Positions 11,560 through 23,921 of a stretch of DNA of 64,000 bases are shown one piece after another. Source of the DNA: Apus apus (taxonomy: Eukaryota; Chordata; Aves; Apodiformes; Apodidae); the NCBI RefSeq assembly GCF_020740795.1, contig NC_067285.1, positions 74,190,342 to 74,254,341 of the forward strand. Reading direction: 5' to 3'. The notes below the pieces were generated by a model. It was given only the letters and a program-made list of their open reading frames with translations. It ran no database searches and had not been told where the DNA came from. Each line of letters opens with the position of its first letter. The first letter of the stretch is position 1. The position numbers and the translations under genes were made by a program.

Positions 11560-12330
11560 ACCAGGAGTTGCCCCCATGTTGCAGGGAAAAATTTTCAGCC
11601 AAGCCCAAAATGGACCTGCTCCTGGCCAAAGCTGAGCCCATCAGCAATACTGGTGGTACCCCTGGGATAACACATTTAAGAAAGGGTAAAAAATGATGCA
11701 TAAGAGAGAGGCAGCAAGAAAAGGTGACAGAGAGGAGCAAGAAAAATAAGAGAACCAGTTCTCCAGACACTAAGGTCCGCTGAAGAACGAGAGGGAGGAG
11801 GTGCTTCAGTCACTAGAACACAGATTCCCCTGCTGCCTGTGGTGACAACCATGGTGACACAAGTTGTTCCTCTACAGACCATGGAGGCCTATGGTGGAGC
11901 AGATATCCATGTGTGGTGGTTCATAGAGAGGAGCTCATACAGCAGCAAGGTTTGCTGGCAGGAATGCTACCCATGGGAGACCCACACCGGAGCAGTCTGT
12001 TCCTGAAGAACTGTACCCTGTGGAAAGGACTCTGGAGCAGCTCTTGAACTGCAGCCTGTGGAAAGGACCTCCTTTTGAGCAGTTAATGAAGGACTGTATC
12101 CTGTGGGAGGGACTCCACGCTGCAGCAGGGGAACAGCGTGAGTAGAAAGGAGTGGCAGAGACAACATACTGTGAACTGACCACACCCTCCATTCCCCAAC
12201 CCCCTGCCACCCAGGGAGGAAGGAGTGTTGTATAACTGGGAGGAAGAACTGAGGTTGAGCCTGGGGTGAGGAGGTGTTAGTTTTGTCTTTGTTTCTCACC
12301 ATCCTACAGTATATTTAGTGGGTTAACTGA
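11560..12330 (+). mobile_element. Degraded avian ERV-type LTR-related repeat
   Basis: From about 11780 to 12320 the plus strand carries phrases such as GGTGGAGCAGATATCCA, GAGACCCACACCGGAGCAGT and GGCAGAGACAACATACTGTG. I recognise these from an abundant avian ERV-derived (ERVL-type) long terminal repeat family. No retroviral open frame is present, and the copy is diverged and lacks clean ends. The boundaries and family name rest on memory of the repeat and need a library search. Confidence 0.5.
11999..12135 (+). repeat. About three diverged ~42-bp tandem units inside the LTR-like repeat
   Basis: Three successive segments share the pattern ACTG-(T/C)A-CCTGTGG(A/G)A/G-GGAC...GAGCAG: near 11999, 12040 and 12085. 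They look like internal repeats of the parent element rather than a new satellite. Confidence 0.6.
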
Positions 12331-15300
12331 CCACAGAGGCATCAACTTGTTATCCTAGCAAAATCCAAATGCCATTGTTTCTGCCCAGAAATTTCCAGAG
12401 TTTCAGATATGTATGAACTTTTTCTCCATTTTGTCATTAGTCATGAGGATCTCCATTTGAGCAGTAAACAAAGTGATTCATAATACTAATGTTTAAATAG
12501 TATATACAAGAATTTCAAACCATACAAACCCAGGTGAAGTGAGACTCACAATGCTTCTTTTATACTATGGAAATATAATAATTACCTGTAAGAGATTGAA
12601 GATGGATCCTGCATGTCACCAAGTGACCTTAATGCACAGTGATGGCAACAAATATTCATAGAGTTACTCACACTGCAGAAGGATGCAAGGTTAGGCTTTA
12701 AATAGTGCAGTGGAGCAATGGAAAAGGCTGCCTTAGTCACTGAGTCTTTTAAACATACATGCTATATATATGTGTGTGTGTGTGCATATATATATATACA
12801 CATATGCTATAACCCAAGTCTTATGACAAGCTTCCTGCTCTGCCCTACTGTTGTGTGCCCACCTCAGATGACTGAATCTGTTCAAGCTGTATCAATCTTC
12901 TCTGATGCACTACACAGACGTGTGAGCACTGAAGCTAATGAATAATCATTCTAATAAACAGAGACAGGCTCTTTTCAAACTCCTTCCATTATAGCTATGT
13001 ACAACACATGTTGTGCAGTAAATGCCACATAACATCAGGTATGTTCTGTAGGAAACTCAGTCTTTTGCAGTTCCTACCCATTCTCTTCATCTCCAGGCTC
13101 AACACCAAGCTGAGTGTCTCAAACTGGAGCACGAAACTCACAAAGATCTTAAAGGCTTCCTCAGTAACTCATGCTGTTGATGAGCACTGTCAGGACACGA
13201 GAATACTGGAGCAGCAATATAACCACTGTGTTAAGATTATCCTCTTGCAGGGAGTAAATTTTTTCAGTGCATCAAAAGACTGGGAAGTCTGTCTTTGTTT
13301 GTGTCCGTATGTTTGTGTGAAGGCATGACATTGCAAAAAGAGAAGTACAATAAACAGAACACAAGTATCTCAACTAAGGAAATAGAACAGCTTGAGTTAA
13401 AGAATACAGAATTTCTTTGAAGTAACAACATTGGGAAGAGAGCAAGATGTCTTTGAGAAACATGGAAAAAATACGCCAAGAGATCAACCCATTAAAATTC
13501 TCTCTCACTGTAACTCTCCCAAACAGAAAAGAAAAAATGTCACAAAATGAGACTGGCACTTTCATTAATATGCACTGTCGTGTTTGTGCAATGCAATCCC
13601 CCTGTAAAATCTAAAATCCATCAAGTGAAAGAACACTTCTGTGGTTTCTAGTGCATATAAAACAAACTGACATCACCACTATGGAAATGAATGGAAACAC
13701 TCTGAAGATTTTTTTAACTTTATTTTTATAATTTCTGTTTTCTAGCAATGAACATTAGTACCATTGAAATACCTGAGTTTCACATTAACAGAATCACGGG
13801 TAAGGGAACTCATGCTCCGTGGGGCATAACTCTGTAATTAGTAGACTAAATAGATATTTTGCTGATGAGTGCAATGAGAATAGCAGCAAATTCTCTGTTG
13901 GGGTAAGGGCATGTTTATTCTGCAACAATTGCAACTGACACCAAACATAACAACAATTCATTTGATGGGTAATGTCACAAACCCAGAGAAGCTGTGTGAG
14001 TAATAATTTGCTTAACCTCTGCTGAGAATCTTGCTGCTGCAGTTCCACTTTCAACAACATGGCCAAGCTAACTGGTGTAAAGCTGTCCAGATCATATGAA
14101 ATGTTACTTAAAGACTGCTTGAGATATAATATAAATTATACCCACTCAGCTAAAATATTGAGTCAGGTTTTCTGCTATGGCCATCCCAGTCTGTCCATTC
14201 ATGGTTCAAGCTCACACTCATACACAAGCTCTCAGCTGGCTTCAGATGAAGCAGAAATAGGCCTCATGCTTCAGTGTGATCATCCAGAAGGAGCATTAAT
14301 AGTCAATGCGTGTAAAACCAGCCAACAAATGTGATGACACATTAGGCAGCAAAAATGATCAATTACATGCTCACCCTTGGAAGTATTTTATTAGCTAACC
14401 GTCAGACGTCCTTCCTTTCATCAAAAAGACATCGCAACCATTGCAACCTTTTTAGTAGTCTAAGGCTTTCTGTCTTCATGCACAGCTGCTTCAGTGAGGT
14501 AAGAATCTGTGGAAGGGGTAGGCCAAATCTACATCCACAGAAGCCAGACATTAGTTGCATTTTCAATAGTATTTTGCAACAGTATTTTAATAGTATTTTT
14601 GTGGGGGATGAACAGTTGTATTGATCTGTGTGAAAAATTTTGACCAACAGACATGCCTTTTATGTATCTCACAAAATGCCTCAAACTCTGTAGTAGCTAC
14701 GTCCTACCATTTTAGACTGTCTTGCCCATGGATAGGTGATCCATTAGTAGCAGACATTACAGTAACATTAGATTGATAGACGGCAGGCTTTGTCTCAGGG
14801 CAACTGACCACATGCCATGGAAAGTGGACATTTAGGTGGCTTAGACCTTGATTTTTTGTGGCATTCATCAGTTCTCACCAACTTCAGCTGGAACTTTGAG
14901 ACTTCATGTCTTTCACAGTTAGCCTTTAGAGGCTCAATTTTATAAGATATTGGTATGATACTCCCAGAAGAATAACATGTTTGGGAATGTGTTAAGAAAC
15001 ATGCAAAAATTATTTTGTATTCTTATAACGACAGGGCTAGGGCTCTCTCCTATGTTTTTGTGACCCTTTGACTCAGGAATCCCAGCCTCCTCCTCTCTCC
15101 AATGCAGCATTTTTCTTCCCCACCTCCTCTAGAACACATATCTTTGATTATGACCATCTCTTACTTCCACAAGGACTCCTCCATGGTTTCAACAAACTCT
15201 ATGGAGGCTGGTTTCTGGGGGACTTGTACTACTGCTACATGTTGTCAGTCCTGACATTAGATACCTTTAGTGTCAGTACTCTCCTGTCTCTAGATCACCA

Positions 15301-16940
15301 ATTTTATTATTCAGTGTTGCTACTGGCAAGACAGAAGTACACAGTGAAAAGAAAGAAATTGTAATGTTTGGAATAATAATTCACTCTGATGTGTGCAAGT
15401 ATCAGGGATAAATTGTCCACATACAGCTGAGAGAAATCTGGTGTTGTTTACAGGCTCAGGGGGGAAAAACTCCAAACAAACCCACACCTGCCACTACATT
15501 ACTGGTTGATGAACTCTCCTGAAATAAGACAACTAACAAAACAAGTGTGATATTCTGTTCTTAAAGAAAATTGCTTTGAGGAAGAAACACTTGTCTTACT
15601 GACTGCTCCTGGTAAGAAACACATAATTTCTGGAAGCTGTTGGGGAAACTGTAGTAAGTGACTGTCCTCCTTAGAAGCTATCAACATGGGGGCAGGCTGT
15701 TGGTATGTTTACAAAGGTACAAAATTGCATCCCACAGAAATCATAGCTGTGCAATGCAAGAAACCATAATTTCCCATTTGTGGGCACTGCCAGCAAATTT
15801 AGATGTTTGTTGTTTTTTAAAGACAATGTCAGTCTACTGTAGCCAGAAATTTTCATAGAAAGATACTGTGTCTCTAAAACTTCCCTCTTTCCAGGAAGGA
15901 GCATCCACCTCAAGCAGTGTGGCCAACAATGTGAGAAGCTCCCCTGGAATAAGGGAAATCCAGGTAAATTTGTGCCCTGGGATATTGTCTTAAAGCCCCA
16001 TCACAGGTTACAACCAGAGTGGGTTTCTATCTTCAGGTCATATATTTGCTTGAAAAGCTTCAACACCACCAGTGTAAGGTGGGAAGATGGTAAAAAATGT
16101 TAAGAACAGCTGCTCAGCCATAAAAAGGATTAATTTTGTTCTCTTTTGTGAGTAACAGGAGAGCTGTCTTAAAGGATGAGATTGGCACGTCACTTCCACC
16201 TGGCAGCTCCCTGTGCTCCACTTGCACATGCCGTGATTCACCAGCAGTGGGTGGTGAATAATGCAAAAGCGGGTGAAAAAAAGATGCGATGCAGTCTCCC
16301 CTGCCATCCTGAGCTCATCCACTGAAGATTAGGGTTAATTGTTCCTGACCACTTACCCTAAAATGGTGGGTTTTAACCTAACTTAAACTAAGAACCTAAC
16401 TGGACTTTTGAAAATCGTTTTACAGTATGTTCCAGCCAGCCTTTTAGTCTTTGTGTGGCAGCCTTTCACGGGCTAATTATACTGACAGCTTTTCTGCAGT
16501 GCTGTGTTAATATCAACTGTCGAAGGAGTGCCTTGGAAAATGAAAAACTCATTACATTTTTGTGTCAGATTCTGCCAGTTGTGCTCCCAGAGACCCGCAT
16601 GTCACTCAGTTCTCCAGTAGCCCTGTAATTGGACTATGATCAATGACTCTTCTTGTGCTAGAAGATAGCAGCTGGAGAGAAGAGCAGAATTTGTCTTTTC
16701 ATGCTTTATGTTATGACATACCCAGCAATTTCTACACTTTAAAATACTCCTTTTAAAAAATGCCCTGCCTTCCCACTGACGGCCCAGATTAAATTCAAAC
16801 CATCCCTCAGATATTTGTCTCTGTAAGAACTCAAGTTTCTCGACTGAGAAAGGAACACTGTTTGGGGGAAATCCATCACCTCCCACCTGTTCTAACATAA
16901 TGGTAAAAAATTAAAGGGTGTTTGAGCAGTATGGATAAAT
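12331..16940. other. Non-coding DNA between the LTR-like repeat and the central CpG island
   Basis: No gene recognised. It is AT-rich and mostly unique in appearance. It contains a TG/TA microsatellite at 12763-12801. A TATA-like GATAAATA lies near 16932, just before the GC content rises. Confidence 0.5.
12763..12801. repeat. TA/TG compound microsatellite
   Basis: A TATATA run passes into (TG)n and back into (TA)n, then ACACAT. Confidence 0.9.
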
Positions 16941-16949
16941 ACCACCAGA

Positions 16950-17960
16950 GCTCTGCTCTACCCGAAGACAGAGGAACCACCGGGCGCTCAGGTCAGTGCT
17001 CTGCGGTCGCTTGGCTCACGCTTCCCCATGTCCCGCCACACGCAGAACATTTCGCCTCTGCAAAACGCTGCGTCCTGAATTCCGGGTGAGAAACGGAGCG
17101 CGTCCCTTACATACTGGCGAGTGCGGGGTTGTTGATAGTCTCACTGTATTTCCATGGAAACTCTAATTGTCATACCGTGTCAGGCTAAAATATCCGGCTC
17201 CACGTCCCGCCCGGAGCAGCCTCCCGACATGCGCCCGAGCGGCGGCTCTGACCCTGAGCCCGACGGCGGCCGGGTCAGCAGCGAGCACGGCGGCCGCCAC
17301 CGGCATCCGCCCGCGGGCGCGGCTCTGGGCGGCAGGCGCGTCCCGGCGCCGCCCTGGCACCCGCGCAAGATGCGCCGCCAGGCAGCCTGCGGCTCCCAGG
17401 CAGCCGCGCTCTCCCCGCTGCGGCCGGAGCTATGAGTGCCGCCGGGGGCTGCCCGCCTCGCACCGCGATCCGCGCCCGCGGCCCTTTCCGCCTACCATCG
17501 CCTCGCGAAACCGAGGCACCGGCACCGCGGGAGACGCGCGCAGGTATCGCTCCGCGGGACGCAGAGCCGCCGCGCAGCAGCGCCGTGGCTGAGATCAGAC
17601 CTCCTGGCAGGGCGGCTACTCAAGTTTGCGCGGGGCAGCGCCCTGCCAGCAAATGCGTGGAAATCGTGGGGTTCCGCTTCCCCGCGGTGAGGGAGGGCGG
17701 GTTCGGCTGCGCGTCCCTGGAGAGGGTCGGCCCCGGCCCGTCCCGCATCCCGCATCCCGCATCCCGCAGCGAGGCGGCTGCGCTGAGCCCGGCGCTCCGG
17801 GCTGAGCAGGGATGCGGGCTTCGGGCGCAGGGCGGTGCGGAGCGCGCAGTGCCAAGTGATGCCCTAGCGAGGCGGAGAAGGGCAAAAATAAGAGTCTTTC
17901 CCGTTTTCGTTTGGGCTGGGCTTTTTGCAAGGCTGGAGCTGCCGCGCTCCCTGGCGTAAA
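16950..17960. promoter_or_regulatory. CpG island, probable NPY5R / NPY1R promoter region
   Basis: About 1 kb of dense CpG and high GC, sharply different from both flanks. It lies between the divergent NPY1R and NPY5R genes, 4.6 kb upstream of the NPY5R coding exon. In mammals the two genes are transcribed in opposite directions from a shared region with non-coding 5' exons, so a promoter here is a reasonable inference. Plus-strand donor candidates include CTCAG|GTCAGT near 16990, CCGG|GTGAGA at 17086, GCGCAG|GTATCG near 17541 and CCGCG|GTGAGG near 17686. None can be confirmed without transcripts. A perfect 12-bp palindrome TTTCCATGGAAA is at 17149-17160. The many open frames here are composition artefacts. 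Confidence 0.75.
17741..17768. repeat. Four exact tandem copies of the heptamer TCCCGCA
   Basis: Twenty-eight bases made of four perfect 7-bp units inside the central CpG island. Each unit contains one CpG. Confidence 0.97.
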
Positions 17961-20900
17961 ATGTAGTCGTGCTTTTCCAGTTCTCTGTTCTGACCAACAA
18001 ATACCCCGTTACATTGCGTAACATTTCCTTGGAGCTGGAGAAATAATCTCATTAGTTGGCTTTTGCTTATCTTGGGAAGCTGTATTTCTGTTTTCCAGGA
18101 TAATGTTGCAATTCTTTTAGTTAGGCACACGAAGAGGCGTAGCATCAACAAGCACAAAAATCTGTTTTTCTGGACTTCTGAAGTAATCACAGTCTTGTGA
18201 ATTCTCCTGGGTTCTCAGGCTAGTTTATGCTGTTGCATGTAATGAATAACATTTGAAGCAGCAGCATTTCATCTCTAGCTTGTGTTGTGAATGTGACTCT
18301 TCAGTGGTTTCAATTTTTGACTCAGACTTTATCTCGGTCTTTTGTGATGTGAGGGCATCATTTCTCGAGTAGTAACGGCATAGCTCGGTGCTTTCCTTAT
18401 GCTTAGGTGGTCAGGCAGTTACAGGATGTCATATTAACTCTTTGCAACTGTGTAGAAGTTTAAAGGCTTTCTCAGACCTTCTTTTCTCCAGTATTATGGA
18501 GAAATCACTCCAGTTTTAAGGGAGCAGAAAGGCTGTATTTCTCAGGGAGTGTTCAGATTTTACTTCATCCCTGTATGTGTGTCTTTAATTGTTTTTAAGG
18601 TAGAAAAAGGTCTCCCAAATTGTCATTTGTTCACAGCTGTAAAAATTGTCCTGTATAGATATTGTATATACAGAATGAACTGAGAGCCAACTTAACAGAT
18701 GTTAATATTGTAGGATATATGTTCTTATTCAGTAATAAACCCGTATATAAGTTGCTCATCTAATAGAAGGAGGATTTTCTGAAAGACCAGTTGCCTTCAG
18801 AGGAGGATGGTTGCCTGCCTAACTTTTGTATTAATGAAAATTTCCCTGGAGATATGTAGCAAAAGAGAAGTATCTAGCCTATCCTCTCTCCTAAATTATT
18901 ATTTTAAATTATAACTTTAAGTGGAATAATGAGATGAATTTTAATAATATTTTGAACATGTTAAACTAGCATAATTTTGGTTATGTGGTACCTCTAACTC
19001 AGCTAAACCTGAATAATGGTTTAAGTTCTCCCTGACACTTTAGGACTTAGAGCAACTGCAGGTGAAAACTCTTCTGAGGCATGATTTTGGTGAAAACAGG
19101 AGTCACAATAGACAGTCAAACTGAGGTGTATCTCAGATAAATATGATCAGAGTTACGTTAAATCTTTTAAGATCAGGGTACATCCAACTGTCATAAAAGA
19201 CATTTTGTGGTAAAAGATAACCACAAATACTACTTGTATTTAATGTTAACTGCATTGATTTGATTATCACAGTAACTATTCAAGTCCACCCTGGATCCTG
19301 ACACAAAACTGCAGTCAGCCTGACTTGTGCAGCCTAGCCTGCTGTCTCAAGCATCACATTGAAACTAAAGGAGGCCAAAGCAAGCCCACTGAAAGCTCAC
19401 AGGGTGTGATCTCATGCAGGTGTAGCTGAGCACAGTCTCAGGGAGTTTATGCAGACCAGGAGTACATAAAGGGGGCCTTATTTATTGACAGATTGATGTA
19501 GGAAATGAAAGTGATCCAACTTCTGGAGCTGACAGATAGAAAATCACCAGTAGGTACCTTCAGGTTGATTAAATTTGATATTGAGAACAGGTGCAAGAGA
19601 ACCCTGGCACTGGGGTGCATTCAGTTTAGAAATACACTTCAAATATGAGGGGAACATTTTCAAAAGAGGCTCTATTATTTAATTCTATTTCCCACAGTGG
19701 GTTTTTCAGGAATCTTCATTTCCCTGAAAGCTACAGCCACATGCTGCAATAACAAGAGGGAGAGTGAGCGAACCCTGAAATAGAAGCAGCTGTTAAAGCA
19801 GAAAGATAAATGCCAGAAGGTGCACACAGACCTGTGAAATCAGTGGTATGCTAATATGAGTTTGGGGACTGAAGATCAATGGTACAGGAGGAACATTTTC
19901 ATTTGTATTTTTACTGCCAGTGGCACTCAAGCTGAAAGAGCAACTGCAACACCACCAGATTTTTTTTTGTAAGATCTCTTCATAGATTCCATTGATTAAA
20001 ACTAAGCAAAAATGAATGAAAACAGACAGATTTCTCTTCAGACTGTAGCACATAATTGAAATTGAATGGACTAACTAGAAAGAGAGTGTTTTCTATCAGT
20101 AGGGATGCCTGCTTTTTCTCCAAGCACTGATAAACCTATGGCCTATGATCAACCTTTTCAATGAAAGCCAATATCACCAGGAAGCTGCAGTTTCGGTATG
20201 TGGATCAACAAAACTTTCCCATGTAGCTGCAACTGTAACTTAAACATCAGTCTGCGTTGTCACTGTGTGACCTTAGGACACATGAAACTACGTGTGGGAA
20301 TTTAACTGTTACTGAAAACACCTGTAGATACTCTAAAAGCAATCCTAGTATGCAGGTTTCTGAGAGAGAAACATCTGCTGTTTTTATCTCCTTTACAGGT
20401 TAGTCTTTCAACCTAGTATCAGTTAAAAGAATATACAGAATAACTCTTGGCAAAGAGTTGCACATGTAGCACACGTACAAAAATGAAAAGATCATTTATT
20501 TAGAGTCATTACCACTTTGAGAACATTGTAAGAATTGTTGAGGTTTTTTGAATCTCAAGATGGTACTGGATTTCCTTCCCTCTCCTATTAGTTTTCCTAT
20601 TCTCAGCCATTGACTGGTTTGTTAGTAACGAAGATTTGGACAGATCTAGCTCTTGTGTAAAGTTTCGTTTTCTGTTTTCAAAGAAGTCCTGATCTTTTTC
20701 AAACCTGCTACCAGGCAGTGGGATGCTCAACTAGTAGTGCTCTCTTAATCTGTGCAATATATAAACTGGAAAAGGCAGATGTCCAAGCAAAAAAAAAATT
20801 TTCCACTTAAGGCTTTTTTAGTATTAACTCCTCAGTTGTATGCGAGGGTTTTTCCTACATGTTTCTCAGCTAAGATGAATGTGGTAGTGAAAAGATAATG

Positions 20901-22580
20901 GAACGTTCACCCTGAAAATATTGGGCAGATAATATTTCATATTGAAATACAGTTTAAATGGCTTTCATGAATCAAAAGAGACTCTGCAGATTACAGAAAG
21001 CGGACATGCACTGATATCTGCAAAAGCATCAGTCGTAACAAAACCTATTGCTCCTCCATGCTGAGCAAAGGGGGAAAAATGACAAAAGTATGACATCACA
21101 GGGACATAATTCCATAAGCTTGAGGTAGGGGAATGTATTTTATCCAGACAAAAATATTATATTGAATCACATTTACAGAACAGAAAAAAAAAAAAAAAGA
21201 AGCTGATTTTGGAGGTCACTGTGGTCCACAGATCATACTGTTTTCAGATTATTACTAGCAGAAATAACCTCAGAAAAATTAAGAAAAAAACTATTTACTT
21301 CTCTAGCTAATAGTTGTATAGAGAAGCCCACCAAAAGGAAAACTTCTAATATGAATACAGAAACAGAGAGAAAGGATCACTTACAGAATCCCTAGTCCAG
21401 TTGGTTTAGAGGCAAGAGTAGTCTCAGATAGTGTTGTTATGTCTATTATATGGTTTTCCACTATTTCACTAGAGACTGGGAAAAAAATAAAATCAAACAG
21501 AAATCATTTGCATTAATGCCACCCTGCTTGTACACATACAATTATAGTATTTAGATTATCTAAATTCCAATATCCAATCCTTACTTCTATTTTAGCTATT
21601 AAAAAGCACTTTAACTCAACATTGTAAGAAGCTGGCAAGGCTTAGTTCTTTTCCCCTCTTCCCAACATATTACTTGCAAGACACAAACTCTTGCAATATC
21701 TAACTTTTTTTTTTCTAATAAGTATTTCTAAACTTTCATGAGGGACCATGAGGGTTTTAATGTTAGATGTTTCTGTGCTGAAAAATTAGCAGTTCCCTGA
21801 ATTTTGAAATGGTTGTGTGGGGTTTAACACTGTCTTCTCTGTATTATATCCAATCACTTTAGATGTTTTGTGGCAGCTTTCCTTTCTGCTTGAGCAACAG
21901 TTAAAATATGTTCAACACCTAATAGAAGATGGTTTATATATGCACCACATTAGGAATTCCATCTTGGATCATGGACAGTAGATCTCCTTATAAGCTGATC
22001 CTTTTTGAAAGCCCTCACCTATTTTGTGTCAGCTTCGTATTAGCATGGTAAGAAATGCTACTGCAGTTGTTAGCATATGTAAAAAAAAAAAAAAAAAAGT
22101 CATATATTTTCAGATGCTCTCATTGTAATTTGCTGTACTGTAATGATTTGGCACGTGCCCAGATGGTGATTGTAATTTCCTTACTCATATCAATGAGCTG
22201 TTACTCACATGAGTAATCTCACCAGCTCTAAATGGATTGGTTTTGTAGCTAACTGCTCCCTCATGGAAAGGCTGACAATATGGTCTGTAGTGAAGCACAG
22301 GTAAAAGCCAGAGTCATAATGCAGAATCCTAAATTGCCATTGTCCCATATGAGCAGCCGGGTAGGAGGCCTTAGTGTGCTGCACACCACATGATAAATCC
22401 TATGAAACTAATTTGTGTTGACCTGAATTAAGCAGGATCCAGCTCACAGTAGACTAACATCACTGTTAATTTATTTGCATTAAGGTGATACAAAGTAAAT
22501 TTATGTTCCTTTACATTCTGATTAATAGCAATATCATCCTTCCTTCAGGTCCTAATTAATGTCTTTGTTGTTCTAAGCAG
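17961..22580 (+). other. NPY5R: Probable 5' UTR intron of NPY5R
   Basis: No coding sequence recognised. The stretch joins the central CpG island to a good plus-strand splice acceptor (TTCTAAGCAG at 22571-22580) placed nine bases before the NPY5R ATG. Mammalian NPY5R also has an intron just before its coding exon. Contains poly-A runs at about 21183 and at 22081-22098. Confidence 0.6.
22081..22098. repeat. Poly-A run
   Basis: Eighteen consecutive A. Confidence 0.95.
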
Positions 22581-22589
22581 GACTGTAAA

Positions 22590-23921
22590 ATGGATTTTGG
22601 ATTCAAAGCCCATAACAACAGGACATTGACCAAGAATACCTCTGCTACTGCGAAGAATTTTTCTGCCTGGGAAGATTATAAGAGCAGTGTTGACGACATA
22701 CAGTACTTCCTTATTGGGCTGTACACACTTATAAGTCTGACTGGCTTTATGGGAAATCTGCTTATACTAACAGCTCTACTCAAGCGCAAGCAGAAGACAA
22801 TAATAAACATTCTTATAGGTAACTTGGCATTTTCAGACATCTTAGTTGTGCTGTTTTGTTCACCTTTCACACTGACATCTGTCTTGCTTGACCAATGGAT
22901 GTTTGGCACTGTCATGTGCCATGTAATGCCCTTCCTCCAGTGTGCATCAGTTCTAGTTTCAACTTTGATGTTAGTATCTATCGCTGCAGTCAGGTACTGT
23001 ATGATCAAATATCCCCTTTCTAGCAATTTAACAGCAAAACAAGGCTATTTCTTAACAGTGACCATTTGGGCATTTGGCTTTGCAATTTGCTCCCCTCTGC
23101 CAGTTTTCCACAAAACTGTGGACCTCAGCAAAACTCTCAGTTTAGAGGCACTGGAGAACAGGCTCTTGTGTATTGAGTCGTGGCCTTCTGATTCCTACAG
23201 AATTGCCTTTACAATTGCCTTATTGTTCATGCAGTATATATTGCCCCTGGTGTGTTTAACTGCTAGTCACACCAGCGTCTGCAGGAGCATAGGTTCCAGA
23301 CTGTCAAACAAGGAAGCCAAGTTTGAAGAAAAGGAGATGATAAACCTAACCCTTCATCCCTCTAAGAGTACTGGCACGCAGGTGCAGCCCTCCAGCCATT
23401 CCAGGTGGAGCTGCACCTTTGGCAGAAAGCACCACAGAAGATACAGTAAAAAAACTTCAAGTGTGATGCCAGCTATTTCGAGGCATCATCAGGATCCTCA
23501 TTCCAGAGGCCTTCCAGAAACCTCTGGCACAGAAAAAAGCCAGCTTGCTGCCTCTAGTAAATTCATCCCTGGGATACCTATCTGTTTTGAGATGAAACCG
23601 GAAGAAAACACAGAGATCCAGGACATGATTACAGTACAAAGATCCACCATCAGAATTAAGACCAGATCTCGGAAAGTTTTTTGCAGACTGACAGTGCTAA
23701 TCCTAGTTTTTGGATTCAGTTGGATGCCTCTTCACCTTTTCCACATTGTGACAGATTTTAATGCCACTCTCATTTCTAACAGACATTTTAAATTAGTATA
23801 TTGTATATGCCATTTATTGGGTATGATGTCCTGCTGCTTGAATCCCATCCTCTATGGGTTCCTTAACAACAGCATAAAAGCCGATTTAATGTCCCTTATT
23901 CCATGCTGCCAAATACCATGA
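22590..23921 (+). CDS. NPY5R: Neuropeptide Y receptor type 5 (Y5), single coding exon
   Basis: This is a class A GPCR for NPY and PYY, coupled to Gi/o and linked to feeding control in vertebrates. It has 443 residues; human Y5 is about 445. Visible features are N-glycosylation sites at N10, N16 and N23, TM1 at about 39-63, TM2 at 73-97, the C110-C194 disulfide pair, VRY at 134-136 where most class A receptors have DRY, TM5 at about 204-228, an intracellular loop 3 of about 130 residues (a Y5 hallmark), SWMP at 377-380 in TM6, and NPILY at 418-422 in TM7. The C-terminal tail is very short and ends in CCQIP. The start is the first ATG after a splice acceptor at 22579-22580, and the family N-terminus follows. 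It is intact and head to head with NPY1R, so shared regulation is likely. Confidence 0.97.
   Translation: MDFGFKAHNNRTLTKNTSATAKNFSAWEDYKSSVDDIQYFLIGLYTLISLTGFMGNLLILTALLKRKQKTIINILIGNLAFSDILVVLFCSPFTLTSVLLDQWMFGTVMCHVMPFLQCASVLVSTLMLVSIAAVRYCMIKYPLSSNLTAKQGYFLTVTIWAFGFAICSPLPVFHKTVDLSKTLSLEALENRLLCIESWPSDSYRIAFTIALLFMQYILPLVCLTASHTSVCRSIGSRLSNKEAKFEEKEMINLTLHPSKSTGTQVQPSSHSRWSCTFGRKHHRRYSKKTSSVMPAISRHHQDPHSRGLPETSGTEKSQLAASSKFIPGIPICFEMKPEENTEIQDMITVQRSTIRIKTRSRKVFCRLTVLILVFGFSWMPLHLFHIVTDFNATLISNRHFKLVYCICHLLGMMSCCLNPILYGFLNNSIKADLMSLIPCCQIP

Noticed and set aside
17154-18190. Several 60-175 codon frames on both strands
   Set aside because: Overlapping Ala/Pro/Arg-rich frames in a CpG island, explained by lack of stop codons in GC-rich DNA.
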